DNA of 37,910 nt from an uncultured bacterium (GCA_903875555.1 CAIQWN010000030.1:1-37910); one strand, 5' to 3'; shown: positions 18,674 to 28,479, counted from the stretch's first letter. Numbers and translations are program-made. The notes: a model not told the origin generated them from the letters alone.

Positions 18674-18677
18674 ATGT

Positions 18678-19640
18678 TTATTTTGTCAAGTTTTGATTTT
18701 TTAATAATTCTTTTAAAACAAAAATAAGATGGGTGAGGTTTTGTTTCATATTTATAAGGTCTACTCTTTTTTCTCGTTCAATAAGATTATCCATTGAGTC
18801 AGAGATTTTTTCATCACCAAATTTTAAATGATATTTTTGTATATTAATAGATTTACCAAAATCTATTAAATAAATTTCACCATCTTTATCTAGGAGGACG
18901 TTTCCACTATGTAGATCTGCGTGTATGATGTTGTTTTTATGTAGAATAGAAATATCATCAAGATATATTTTAAAATTTTCTTCTAATTTTTTAATTATGC
19001 CTTCTAATTTTTCATAATCACCATTAATTAAATTGAAATATTTATCAGGGTGGGTCCCGATGTTAGCAACGCTTAGTCCTTGAACTCTTTTCATAACAAG
19101 AAGACTTTTTTCAGGATTAATTGCGTTAGGGGTGAGGAATGATTCTCCTGGAACTCTTATCATTTTAAAATTTATACCTTTTATATAATCTAGTAATTCA
19201 AATTCTTGGAAGATAGTATTACCATCCTTAGGTTGGGTGTGTATATATTTTATGCATAGGTTTTCATTTCCTTCTTGTGCGTAAACAATACCAGAATTAC
19301 CTCGACCAACAAAAAGAGATTGATTAAAACGCGAGTCTTGGGTTTCTTCTACAGATTTAACGGCGTATTTTAAATATTTATTCGGTAGCCCTGTTAAGTC
19401 CCACTCAACCTCATTTCTTTTGTGAAGTATTGCTAGAAAATTATTTAATATTTCTTTATATTTTTCTTTTGGTAGTTCCTCGGCTAATTCTTCCCAAGAT
19501 AGTTTTGTTCCTTTATCTAAATTATAACTTAAGATAATGTTGTCTGGTACGGGAAGTTCCTTAAGAATAGGGTTTTGTCTGATGATTTGTTGTAGATCTT
19601 CATATGTAGTTTCTTGTATACTTGTTTCCTGTTTTTTCAT
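18678..19640 (-). CDS. Protein-kinase-like fold protein
   Basis: GRGNSGIVYAQEGNENLCIKYI (Gly loop/Lys), IIHADLHSGNVLLDKDGEIYLIDFGKSI (catalytic loop and DFG). Confidence 0.8.
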   Translation of the reverse strand: MKKQETSIQETTYEDLQQIIRQNPILKELPVPDNIILSYNLDKGTKLSWEELAEELPKEKYKEILNNFLAILHKRNEVEWDLTGLPNKYLKYAVKSVEETQDSRFNQSLFVGRGNSGIVYAQEGNENLCIKYIHTQPKDGNTIFQEFELLDYIKGINFKMIRVPGESFLTPNAINPEKSLLVMKRVQGLSVANIGTHPDKYFNLINGDYEKLEGIIKKLEENFKIYLDDISILHKNNIIHADLHSGNVLLDKDGEIYLIDFGKSINIQKYHLKFGDEKISDSMDNLIEREKRVDLINMKQNLTHLIFVLKELLKNQNLTK

Positions 19641-19724
19641 TTTTCAAGTATACATATTTAAATTTTAAAACACAAAATAATACAGTTGAATTAATTGAGT
19701 AATTATTGTATTATGGTTTAACTT

Positions 19725-19776
19725 GAGGGATTAATTCAGTTGGCAAAATAAAAATAGACAACTCGTTTACATAAAC
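19725..19776 (+). pseudogene. Degenerate tRNA-Val 5' copy
   Basis: GAGGGATTAATTCAGTTGGCA...ACTCGTTTACATAAACGA resembles the intact tRNA-Val at 19820. Confidence 0.55.
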
Positions 19777-19819
19777 GAAAAGAATTTGAATTAAGTTTGA
19801 AAATTGTAAAATATAAAAT

Positions 19820-19892
19820 GGGAGATTAGCTCAGTTGGTAGAGCAACTCGTTTACACCGAGAAGGTCACAGGTTCGAGTCCTGTATCTCCCA
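19820..19892 (+). tRNA. tRNA-Val (anticodon TAC)
   Basis: GGGAGATTAGCTCAGTTGGTAGAGCAACTCGTTTACACCGAGAAGGTCACAGGTTCGAGTCCTGTATCTCCCA. Confidence 0.95.
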
Positions 19893-20033
19893 CTTGCATA
19901 AAAATGCGCACGCGACAGCGTGTCATTTTTATTAAGTGGAAAATAAGAAAATGAACTTCTTTATTTTCGTGAGGGCGAGAATGGGGGTCGCGAAATCATC
20001 TGTGACGAATTTATGAGGAACTAATTTTGTGAC

Positions 20034-20052
20034 CGAGTCCTGTATCTCTCAC
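20034..20052 (+). repeat. Duplicated tRNA-Val 3' end
   Basis: CGAGTCCTGTATCTCTCAC against CGAGTCCTGTATCTCCCAC in the intact tRNA (one mismatch in 19 nt). Confidence 0.7.
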
Positions 20053-20089
20053 TAAAAACAAAAACGCGACTAGTGTCACGTTTTTGTTT

Positions 20090-20773
20090 TTAGTCTATTC
20101 TTGGATTCAATATTTTTGCGACGTGTTTTGATTTTTTAATTATAATTTCGTCATTAACATCAAGCTCAATATTTTTTTCTTGATTATCTACATAAATTAT
20201 TGCAGGACCCCTAGTTATTTTCATTTTGATAATAGAATCTTCTTTTAGAATCATATGATCAAATTGCTCGGTGGAGTTATTAAAGGCAAGTCCAACACCA
20301 ACATCAAAAAAACTTTTTGTAATACTTCTGAAATATCCAGTCGATCCAAAAGGGGTAGAAACAATAATTCCATCACCAATAATTTCATGACCCAAATCTT
20401 CACCATTAATTTCTAATCTGTATCTAATCGCATGACGAGGGTCTTTGTTATGAACAGTAATATCATTGATACCAAAAAGCTCTACTCCTTTTGATTGGAC
20501 AGAAATTTTCATCAGTTCTTCTTCGCTGTATTCTTTATTAAAAATTTTCTTTAAAACATCTTCATTAGAAAACACAGAACACTTTTTACAGATCATACTA
20601 TTCTTAAGTGCAACCTTTGGAATATCTGGATAAAAACTTTCTGAAAGGACAAGTGTGCCGTCTCCACCAAAAGAAGCCACGATGTCGGCGTTATTTTCTA
20701 CAATATCAAAACCAATTTCCTTTGCAGTTTTTTCTATTTCATTTTTGTCTTTTCCGAAGATGGTTATTTTCAT
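20090..20773 (-). CDS. NAD(+) kinase
   Basis: ASFGGDGTLV; GINDITVHN; GDGIIVSTPFGSTGYF. Confidence 0.9.
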   Translation of the reverse strand: MKITIFGKDKNEIEKTAKEIGFDIVENNADIVASFGGDGTLVLSESFYPDIPKVALKNSMICKKCSVFSNEDVLKKIFNKEYSEEELMKISVQSKGVELFGINDITVHNKDPRHAIRYRLEINGEDLGHEIIGDGIIVSTPFGSTGYFRSITKSFFDVGVGLAFNNSTEQFDHMILKEDSIIKMKITRGPAIIYVDNQEKNIELDVNDEIIIKKSKHVAKILNPRID

Positions 20774-20821
20774 ACTTGCTTCTAGTATATATCCTGTTAG
20801 AATGGAAGCAAGTTTAAACTT

Positions 20822-21544
20822 ATGAAATTCAAAATATTATATGAAGACGATCATTGTTTGTTTATAGACAAACCAGCAGGAGTAATGGTTCATCCCGATG
20901 AAAGAAATGACGAAAAAACAGTATCAGATTTTTTAAAAGAACAATACAACGTGAATGGTATTGGTGATGAAGGTCGTGAAGGGATAGTTCATAGACTAGA
21001 TAGAAATACTACTGGGGTTCTTTTGCTTGCGAAAGATAAGATTGCTTATACAACATTTAAAAAACAATTCAAGAATCATACAATAAGAAAAGTTTATCAC
21101 GCTATCGTTGATGGAAATATAAAAAGTGACACAGGTATGATCGCTCTTCCTATTGCTAGATCAAGAAGTGATTTTCGTAAAAGAACAATCGTAGACATGT
21201 ATTCTCAAGATCAGAGAGGGGAAGAAAGAGAAGCTATAACTCGTTATAAAGTTTTATCACGTTCTACACTTCCAAACGGTAAAGGATATTCTTACGTTGA
21301 GGTTTATCCATTAACTGGACGTACACATCAAATCAGGGCCCATTTTCGTGGCATTAGACATCCAATTCTTGGAGACGACTTATATGGATCAAAAGAAGGA
21401 AAGAAAGAAGCTAAAAGATCTATGCTTCATGCATATTCTCTGACCGTTGTAATTCCAAAAGATGATGGGAGTGAAGAAAAAACAATCATCGCACCAATTC
21501 CTAAAGATATGAAAGATACACTAAAAAGGCTGTTGCTTGTTTAG
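20822..21544 (+). CDS. RluA/RluD-family pseudouridine synthase
   Basis: DKPAGVMVHP; IVHRLDRNTTGVLLLAK; PLTGRTHQIRAHF. Confidence 0.95.
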   Translation: MKFKILYEDDHCLFIDKPAGVMVHPDERNDEKTVSDFLKEQYNVNGIGDEGREGIVHRLDRNTTGVLLLAKDKIAYTTFKKQFKNHTIRKVYHAIVDGNIKSDTGMIALPIARSRSDFRKRTIVDMYSQDQRGEEREAITRYKVLSRSTLPNGKGYSYVEVYPLTGRTHQIRAHFRGIRHPILGDDLYGSKEGKKEAKRSMLHAYSLTVVIPKDDGSEEKTIIAPIPKDMKDTLKRLLLV

Positions 21545-21570
21545 TTTTTTTGTGATAAAATTCCTTTACT

Positions 21571-21993
21571 ATGAAAACAACTATTAAATTAACCCCAGTA
21601 GATATGGAAGCTCGCAAGGCATTAGATTTTTCTTCTGGAGATACTGTTAAGGTTTTTAATAAAATTAAAGAAGCCGATGGAAAGACACGTCTTCAAGCTT
21701 TTGAGGGTATGGTTCTTGCTCGTAAACATGGAAATGAAATCGGAGCAACATTTACTGTTCGTAAAGTAGCGTCAGGTGTTGGAGTAGAAAGAGTCTTTCC
21801 ACTATTTGGTGTAAATATTGATAAAATAGAAATTGTTCGTAAAACAAGAACTCGTCGTAGTAAACTTTATTACGTTCGTGATAAGGCTATGCGTGATGTT
21901 CGTCGTAAGCTTAAAGCAGAAACAAAAGTTGTTAAGAAAAGTGGGGTAACAACGAGAGAAGCTGTTGTAGAAGAAGCAGAAGTTACAGCATAA
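21571..21993 (+). CDS. rplS: 50S ribosomal protein L19
   Basis: FSSGDTVKVFNKIKEADGKTRLQAFEGMVLARKHG...GVGVERVFPLFGVNIDKIEIVRKTRTRRSKLYYVRD. Confidence 0.95.
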   Translation: MKTTIKLTPVDMEARKALDFSSGDTVKVFNKIKEADGKTRLQAFEGMVLARKHGNEIGATFTVRKVASGVGVERVFPLFGVNIDKIEIVRKTRTRRSKLYYVRDKAMRDVRRKLKAETKVVKKSGVTTREAVVEEAEVTA

Positions 21994-21998
21994 TTATA

Positions 21999-22034
21999 AA
22001 ACAAAAAACGCCATAGGCGTTTTTTGTTTTATCT
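21999..22034 (+). terminator. Rho-independent terminator after rplS
   Basis: AAAACAAAAAACGCC-ATA-GGCGTTTTTTGTTTT. Confidence 0.8.
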
Positions 22035-22101
22035 TTTTTGTGTTAGTATTTTCTTACATTCAATTTTGTTTAAAAATTAAAAATTGGATAATTTAATATA
22101 T

Positions 22102-22183
22102 GCCCAAGTGGCGGAATTGGTATACGCGTACGATTGAGGTTCGTATGTCTTACGACGTGGAGGTTCAAGTCCTCTCTTGGGCA
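22102..22183 (+). tRNA. tRNA-Leu (anticodon GAG)
   Basis: GCCCAAGTGGCGGAATTGG...TTGAGGT...long variable arm...GAGGTTCAAGTCCTCTCTTGGGCA. Confidence 0.93.
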
Positions 22184-22231
22184 CAAATTAATTAAAATAC
22201 ACAACTAAATATTGGGTATTTAAATTGCCTC

Positions 22232-22261
22232 TTGACAGTCTTTTTAAAGGTGTGTTATGTT
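22232..22261 (+). promoter_or_regulatory. Sigma70-like promoter for the N-rich secreted protein
   Basis: TTGACA, about 18-nt spacer, TATGTT (or N17-TTATGT); -10 ends about 8 nt before ATG. Confidence 0.6.
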
Positions 22262-22269
22262 AATAATAT

Positions 22270-23346
22270 ATGAAAAAGATAATTACAATTTTTGGGATAT
22301 TGTTTGTTTTTACAACGATGAATGCTTTTGCTGACAATGAGATTGGCGAGGTTGGAGAAATAAGTGAAGCAGGGGAAATATATAGTAATTCAAATTACAA
22401 CACCCAATCGAGCTTGATTAGTAATATGAATAATCAACTCATTAATAATCAGTCTGGTGTTGTGTCTCAATCGACAAACAATACCGCTAACACTATTCCA
22501 TATTATTCTAATGTAGAATCTCATAATAATTTGGGTTACGATTTAAACACTTACACAAATCAATCAAACCTTGTTAATACATTAAATAATTCTCTTAATA
22601 TTTCTAATTCGGTTAATAATCTTGTCCCACAAAATACTTCTTTGCAGACAACAAATAACACAACACCTTATTATTATGGTGAAAGTCTAAACGATTATAA
22701 TCATTATTACACTACTACACCTATTCAAAACAATAACTATTCAACAAACTTGAATACTACTAGTAATCCTTCTGTAACTAATCAGTCGACTGTAAATAAT
22801 TTATTATCACCATATTATAATAATGATTACTATAGAACCTCTCTGCCAATTAACACACAAACAACTAATCAAAACACTAATACATTAAACAATTCAGTTG
22901 CTCCATATAATTATGGTGATAACAACAATGATTATTATCGTTACAATTCACTCACTAACCAAACGATTACAAGTGGACTACCAAATACTTTACCTAATAC
23001 TTACACAAACGCAAACAACACAACAATAAACACAAACACATCAAATGTAACCACTCCATATTATTACGGTAATGATTTTTATCCATCTGGTTACAGAACA
23101 AATCAAGCAGGTTCAAATTATTCATCACTTAATCAATATGTTCCGACAAACACAAACACAGTGAATAATCCAAATTTAATTAATCAATTAAATAGTTTGT
23201 ATAATCCTTATATAACCCCAAACACGAATACATTAAATAATTATCAATATAATAATTATGTGCCGTCATATCCAAGCAATAATTATGTAGGTCAATATAA
23301 TATGGATTACTGTTCTAATGTTGGTGGAGTAACACAGTGTTATTAG
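22270..23346 (+). CDS. Asn/Thr/Tyr-rich low-complexity secreted protein
   Basis: N-terminal signal peptide MKKIITIFGILFVFTTMNAFA; degenerate PYYYG..NDYY repeats; C-terminal YCSNVGGVTQCY. Confidence 0.8.
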   Translation: MKKIITIFGILFVFTTMNAFADNEIGEVGEISEAGEIYSNSNYNTQSSLISNMNNQLINNQSGVVSQSTNNTANTIPYYSNVESHNNLGYDLNTYTNQSNLVNTLNNSLNISNSVNNLVPQNTSLQTTNNTTPYYYGESLNDYNHYYTTTPIQNNNYSTNLNTTSNPSVTNQSTVNNLLSPYYNNDYYRTSLPINTQTTNQNTNTLNNSVAPYNYGDNNNDYYRYNSLTNQTITSGLPNTLPNTYTNANNTTINTNTSNVTTPYYYGNDFYPSGYRTNQAGSNYSSLNQYVPTNTNTVNNPNLINQLNSLYNPYITPNTNTLNNYQYNNYVPSYPSNNYVGQYNMDYCSNVGGVTQCY

Positions 23347-23433
23347 TTTGAGATGAAAATACTCACAATCTTGTGAGTATTTTCATTTTGCACCTTTTAT
23401 TATTTTTGTGCGTATATTATAATGATATACATT

Positions 23434-23985
23434 ATGACAAATCAACAAAAATTTTTTCTTTTAATAGTTCTAATTGTGGCTGGTGCTGGGGCTACTATTT
23501 ATGTTAATACAAATAAAAGTAATTTAAGTGTAGATAATAATTCAAAAAATACAGCTTCTAATATTGTAGATAACATAGACAATACATCGCCAACAGTAAA
23601 TAATACACAAAATACACCAAGTCCTGTTCAAAATACGAACCCAACACCAGTACAAGCAATAACAAGTCCAGTTGTGCAACCTGTTGTTAAAACTCCAACA
23701 CAGTATGTAAACAATGTTTCATACTATACACCATCAGGTATGTCAGAAATGATACATGTTACTATAAGTGTTTTAAATGGAGCTGTTTCAGATATAACTT
23801 TTAGTTATGATAGTCCAACAAATAGAGAATCAGGGAGATATTTATCTAGATTTTCTTCATCCCTCGATAAGAATTTAATTATTGGTAAGAAATTAACAAA
23901 CGTATCATTATCTCGTGTTGGTGGAGCATCACTTACAACAGATGCATTTATGCAAGCGATACAGGATACAGCAAGTAAAGTTTAA
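23434..23985 (+). CDS. Membrane-anchored FMN-binding-domain-like protein
   Basis: N-terminal TM, P/N/T-rich linker, C-terminal SRVGGASLTTDAFMQAI resembling the flavinylated FMN-binding motif; next to ApbE. Confidence 0.7.
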   Translation: MTNQQKFFLLIVLIVAGAGATIYVNTNKSNLSVDNNSKNTASNIVDNIDNTSPTVNNTQNTPSPVQNTNPTPVQAITSPVVQPVVKTPTQYVNNVSYYTPSGMSEMIHVTISVLNGAVSDITFSYDSPTNRESGRYLSRFSSSLDKNLIIGKKLTNVSLSRVGGASLTTDAFMQAIQDTASKV

Positions 23986-24875
23986 TGAATAGTAAGATTT
24001 TAATTTTAGATAATTTTAAAGCACTAGGAACTGGGTGGTGGATAGAAATTTTTCAAAGAGGAGAAGCCAAGTTTGATGTAGAAAAAATAAAAATAAGACT
24101 AGAAGAAGAAATAAAAAATTTTGAAAATAAATATACTCGTTTCAAAAATACATCTTTACTTTCAGAATTAAATACAAAAAAAGAAATCAAATTTGATAAA
24201 GAATTTTTTGAAATACTAACACTCGCTGATAAGTTTAATAAAAACAGTGGTGGTATTTTTAATGTTTTTATTAAAGAAAAATTAGAAGAGAAGGGGTATG
24301 GAAAAGAAGTGGTTGTTGCGGAAATTTCTAAAAAAGATTTTTCAGAAATTTCCGCAACCATACAAAATGATAATAAAATAATTTTAAAAGGAAATTTTGG
24401 TATTGATCTTGGTGGAATTGGCAAAGGATATTTAATAGACAAACTTTCTAATATTTTACAAAATGAATTTAATCTTGAGTATTTTTTGATAAATGGTGGT
24501 GGTGATATTTATGTAACATCAAATTATGGTGAAGATATTCAATTTTTTTTGGAACACCCAATAAATGAAGGGGAATATATTTATAAAATAAAAATAAAAA
24601 ACAAAGCTTTTTGTGTATCATCATCATTTAAAAGAATGTGGAATAAGGAAGGCAAAGAAGTTAATCATTTTATAAGCGAAGGAGAAGTATGGGCAACGTC
24701 CTATGTTGTTGCTGACAGAACAGTTATTGCAGATGTGTTTGCTACTGTTTCCTGTATATTATCTTCTGATGATACAAAATTAAAAAATATTTATAAAAAT
24801 TTTGACGTGGAATATTTAGTAATAAACGAAGTAGGGAAAATTTTTAAAAGTGAAGGTTTTCCAAAATTAGAATAA
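23985..24875 (+). CDS. apbE: FAD:protein FMN transferase
   Basis: ALGTGWWIEIF, FNKNSGGIFNVFI, GIDLGGIGKGYLID, LINGGGDIYV. Confidence 0.92.
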   Translation: MNSKILILDNFKALGTGWWIEIFQRGEAKFDVEKIKIRLEEEIKNFENKYTRFKNTSLLSELNTKKEIKFDKEFFEILTLADKFNKNSGGIFNVFIKEKLEEKGYGKEVVVAEISKKDFSEISATIQNDNKIILKGNFGIDLGGIGKGYLIDKLSNILQNEFNLEYFLINGGGDIYVTSNYGEDIQFFLEHPINEGEYIYKIKIKNKAFCVSSSFKRMWNKEGKEVNHFISEGEVWATSYVVADRTVIADVFATVSCILSSDDTKLKNIYKNFDVEYLVINEVGKIFKSEGFPKLE

Positions 24876-24892
24876 GTTGTTATACTCATTTT

Positions 24893-26080
24893 ATGAGTAA
24901 TTTATTTTTTCTTGCGAGTCTTATTGGTTATATAGGTATACTGCTTCTGTTTATTCAGGTTACTATTGGTAGTCGTCATGTTTTTAAATATTGGACACGT
25001 GACAATGTTTTTATAAATAAAATTCATAAGCAAATTGGTATTTGGGGAACACTTTTTATTTTTGCTCATCCAGTACTTGAGATGATGGTTAATCTTCAGG
25101 GTTGGGCTTGGGTTTTTATACCAAACACCTTAACAGACGAGAATGAAAATATTACCTATGGACGTGTGGCACTTATTTTAGTTATTTTTATTTGGTTAAC
25201 ATCAGCAATCATTAGAGAAAAAGTTAAGTGGCGCCCTTGGAAATATATACATTTATTTTCTTATCCTGTTTTACTTTTAGCTTTCATCCACATTCCAGAA
25301 ATTGGGACATATTTTAAAGAATATATTTTTATACAAGTTATTTGGTTTATGTGTTTCTTTGTTTTTGGTGTTTCATTTGTTTTAAGATTATTAGCACTTT
25401 CTTCTATAAGCAAAGAAGTTTATTTAATTTCTAAAAAAGAATTAGTTGGAGAAAACATTTTATTAATCTCTCTTAAGCCTGCGAATGGAAAAATTATTAC
25501 GGGAAATATCGGACAACATTTTTATTTACAAACAGATAGATTTTTGAGTGAACACCCATTTACTGTAATGGAACAAAACAAAGAAACAGGCGAATTAACT
25601 TTTGGAATAAGAAAATTAGGAAAGACTTTTGAAAGATTAACTTCAAAAAATATTGGTGATAAAGTTTTTGTAGATGGACCATATGGAAATTTTACGAGAG
25701 AAGCCCAAAATAATGAGAGTAAAGTTGTAATCTCTGGTGGTATAGGTGTAACACCTTTCGTTGATCTGGTTCGTAGATATGGTTCATCAATAACTTATAT
25801 AAACTGTAATAGAAATATAAACGAAGTGATTCGTCGTGAAGTTTTGGTGTTTTGTAAAAAATATATTGATGTAGTTGATGTTTACGATGGTGAACCTAAC
25901 ATAAATATAAAAGTTGGTCGTATCTCTGCTGACCTTATAAAGGAAATAGTTGGCACTGATTTATTAAATCAAAAATATTTTTTATGTGGTTCACCAATGT
26001 TTATTTCTATTGTTAAAGGATTACTAGTTTCTCTCAGTGTTCCAAAGAAAAATATTTATTTTGAAGAGTTAGGTTTTTAA
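24893..26080 (+). CDS. Ferric-reductase-like transmembrane protein with FAD/NAD(P)-binding domain
   Basis: N-terminal multi-TM His-containing domain; GQHFYLQTDRFLSEHPFTVME; VISGGIGVTPFVDLV; YFLCGSPMF. Confidence 0.9.
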   Translation: MSNLFFLASLIGYIGILLLFIQVTIGSRHVFKYWTRDNVFINKIHKQIGIWGTLFIFAHPVLEMMVNLQGWAWVFIPNTLTDENENITYGRVALILVIFIWLTSAIIREKVKWRPWKYIHLFSYPVLLLAFIHIPEIGTYFKEYIFIQVIWFMCFFVFGVSFVLRLLALSSISKEVYLISKKELVGENILLISLKPANGKIITGNIGQHFYLQTDRFLSEHPFTVMEQNKETGELTFGIRKLGKTFERLTSKNIGDKVFVDGPYGNFTREAQNNESKVVISGGIGVTPFVDLVRRYGSSITYINCNRNINEVIRREVLVFCKKYIDVVDVYDGEPNINIKVGRISADLIKEIVGTDLLNQKYFLCGSPMFISIVKGLLVSLSVPKKNIYFEELGF

Positions 26081-26179
26081 AATAAAAATCACCTTAAGGT
26101 ATTTTTTATTTATTTATACAAATCCCGGTTTTGTTTTATAGAATTACAAAATAGATTGTAACTGTTATAATGTTTAAAT

Positions 26180-26521
26180 ATGAAAATACAAAATTTATTA
26201 TTTATTTGCACAAGTAATTTAACTAGAAGTCCGACCTGTGAAGATATATTTAAAAACTCTTTAGAATACAAAACAAAAAGTGCGGGAACCGCAGAACATG
26301 CTGTGGTTAAGGTGTCTCAAGATTTAATTGATTGGGCAGATATTATTTTTGTTATGTGTGAAAGAACAGATAAACATTTGACCTATATTAAGAATAATTT
26401 TAATGTTAAGGATAAAAAAATTATAGATCTAGATTTAGAAGATTTCATTTATGATAAAAGAGATGATCCAGTTTTAATTGAAGATTTAACAAAAAGGCTT
26501 AAACCTTATTTAAATATTTAA
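26180..26521 (+). CDS. Low-molecular-weight protein tyrosine phosphatase-like protein
   Basis: LLFICTSNLTRSPTCE (P-loop variant), DLEDFIYDKRDDP. Confidence 0.82.
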   Translation: MKIQNLLFICTSNLTRSPTCEDIFKNSLEYKTKSAGTAEHAVVKVSQDLIDWADIIFVMCERTDKHLTYIKNNFNVKDKKIIDLDLEDFIYDKRDDPVLIEDLTKRLKPYLNI

Positions 26522-26523
26522 TT

Positions 26524-26964
26524 ATGAAATACGAAGACTTTCTTAAAACCTTAATAGTTTGTCCATTTTGTAACGGGGCTAATAGAATAATTTTAGAATC
26601 AGATAAAAGTTTTCTTACTTATGCACTCGCTCCTTATCATAAACATCATCTACTAGTGATCCCAAAGAGACATGTAGAATCAATAACTCTTCTTAGTCAA
26701 TCAGAACTCGATGACATTGATCTTTTGCAAGAAAAAGCTCTTGGAATTTTAAAAAAATTAGGATATGTAAACATGTCTCTTTTGGTGCGAGAGGGTAATG
26801 TTGAAACACACACAATAGAAGATAATAAAAGCATTGAGCACGTACATTTTCATGCTATCCCAAATATTCATATTGGTGATTTAGATCATTATGGTGAAGT
26901 AAGAAGGATTATGACAAATATTGAAATTGATAATGTGATGAATGAAATAAAACAAGTAGTATAG
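26524..26964 (+). CDS. HIT family protein
   Basis: APYHKHHLLVIPKRHV and SIEHVHFHAIPN. Confidence 0.9.
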   Translation: MKYEDFLKTLIVCPFCNGANRIILESDKSFLTYALAPYHKHHLLVIPKRHVESITLLSQSELDDIDLLQEKALGILKKLGYVNMSLLVREGNVETHTIEDNKSIEHVHFHAIPNIHIGDLDHYGEVRRIMTNIEIDNVMNEIKQVV

Positions 26965-27071
26965 ATTTATATTTTACTAATTTCAGTTCTGATCCTCTCT
27001 ACGATTACACTACAATTTTCTATAACAAAAAAACACAAGCTTTTTGCTTGTGATTTTTGTTTGAAAATTGT

Positions 27072-27143
27072 GTGCCTATCGGGATTTGAACCCGAACTGA
27101 GGGCTCCACAAGCCCGCGTGCTAACCGTTACACTATAGGCACC
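27072..27143 (-). tRNA. tRNA-His (anticodon GTG)
   Basis: Reverse complement GGTGCCTATAGTGTAACGGTTAGCACGCGGGCTTGTGGAGCCCTCAGTTCGGGTTCAAATCCCGATAGGCAC. Confidence 0.92.
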
Positions 27144-27267
27144 ATATACTTATAAATTAAAGTCTTATGATTTATAGTGAGAAAACTATAACATAAAAGA
27201 TGTTTTTAATAAAGAGTTGGCATATTAGTTACTTTTAATAAAATTTTTATGTGTTAAACTTTATCCA

Positions 27268-28128
27268 ATGTCTGAAAATGAACACACAGGGAATATATTA
27301 CACTCGATAACACTTGTTATTGTTTTTTTTACATTATTCATATTTTTATTTTACAAAACAAAAGCAGCGGATGATTTTATAAATTTTATAGATTCGGATG
27401 ATGCTGTTAAAGAAGAGCAAATACATCAAAGTGCGCCAGAGCTTCCACATATAAATGGGGCACCAAGTGTACCAATATTTGTTTACCACAGTGTGAGACC
27501 CTATGTTATAGGTGAATCAAAAATGCAAGACGCTTATGATATAACTCCACAACTATTTGAACAAGAACTTAAATATTTACAAGATAATGGGTACAAAACC
27601 ATTACTCCAGATGAATTAAATGATTATTTTACAAACAATGGCGCCACATCTGTTGATAAATCTGTAATAATAACTTTTGATGATGGTTGGGAAAATCAAT
27701 ATAATTACGCTTATCCTCTGCTTAAGAAATATAATATGAAAGCAACTTTTTATATTTACACTATGCCGATTGGACACAATCATTTTCTTACATGGGATCA
27801 AGTTTTAGAAATGAAAAATAATGGAATGAATATTGGAAGTCATACTGTAAACCATCCATATTTAAAAAAGACAAATGATATTGATTTAAAAAATGAAATG
27901 ACTGAAAGTAAGAAAATTATTGAGAGTCATATTGGTGAATCAGTAAATAATTTTGCTTCACCCTATGGTTATAGTGATGATAGAATAGTATCTTTTATAA
28001 AAGAAGCAGGGTATAAAACTGGAAGAACTTTATTTAAAGGTGTTCACCAAGACGATATGTTTATTTTGAAAGCATATTTAGCAAACGATAATTTTAATGA
28101 TTTTAAATTTATTCTTAGTGTTAAATAA
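27268..28128 (+). CDS. Polysaccharide deacetylase (NodB-like), membrane anchored
   Basis: VIITFDDGWENQYNYAYPLLKKYNMKATFYI; IGSHTVNHPYL. Confidence 0.95.
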   Translation: MSENEHTGNILHSITLVIVFFTLFIFLFYKTKAADDFINFIDSDDAVKEEQIHQSAPELPHINGAPSVPIFVYHSVRPYVIGESKMQDAYDITPQLFEQELKYLQDNGYKTITPDELNDYFTNNGATSVDKSVIITFDDGWENQYNYAYPLLKKYNMKATFYIYTMPIGHNHFLTWDQVLEMKNNGMNIGSHTVNHPYLKKTNDIDLKNEMTESKKIIESHIGESVNNFASPYGYSDDRIVSFIKEAGYKTGRTLFKGVHQDDMFILKAYLANDNFNDFKFILSVK

Positions 28129-28164
28129 ATTCAAAGAGTTTGTTTAATACATACCCAATTGTTA

Positions 28165-28479
28165 TTAGGCAGCTAATTGAATTTCTTCGTCTTCTTCTCC
28201 TATTAATTTTTCCCCAGTTTCTCCAGAATTTTTATTATTGATAAGATATCTTTCATCTTCTAATTTTTCTAGTTCTTTTGTAAGTGATTTTATTTTTGTT
28301 TTTTCGTTATTTGCTTCATCACCAATATATTCACCTTTTTTAATAAGAAGGCTTATTGCTTCATTAGATTCTTTTATTTTTTCTTTTATAACTAAAATTT
28401 CCTTTTCAACCTCGCTTAAATTTTTTGGAAGAGTTGTTACACCACTAGTTAAGTTTAATCCTGGTTCTCTTGGTATCAT
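28165..28479 (-). CDS. Hypothetical coiled-coil protein
   Basis: Acidic/charged heptad-rich ORF. Confidence 0.55.
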   Translation of the reverse strand: MIPREPGLNLTSGVTTLPKNLSEVEKEILVIKEKIKESNEAISLLIKKGEYIGDEANNEKTKIKSLTKELEKLEDERYLINNKNSGETGEKLIGEEDEEIQLAA

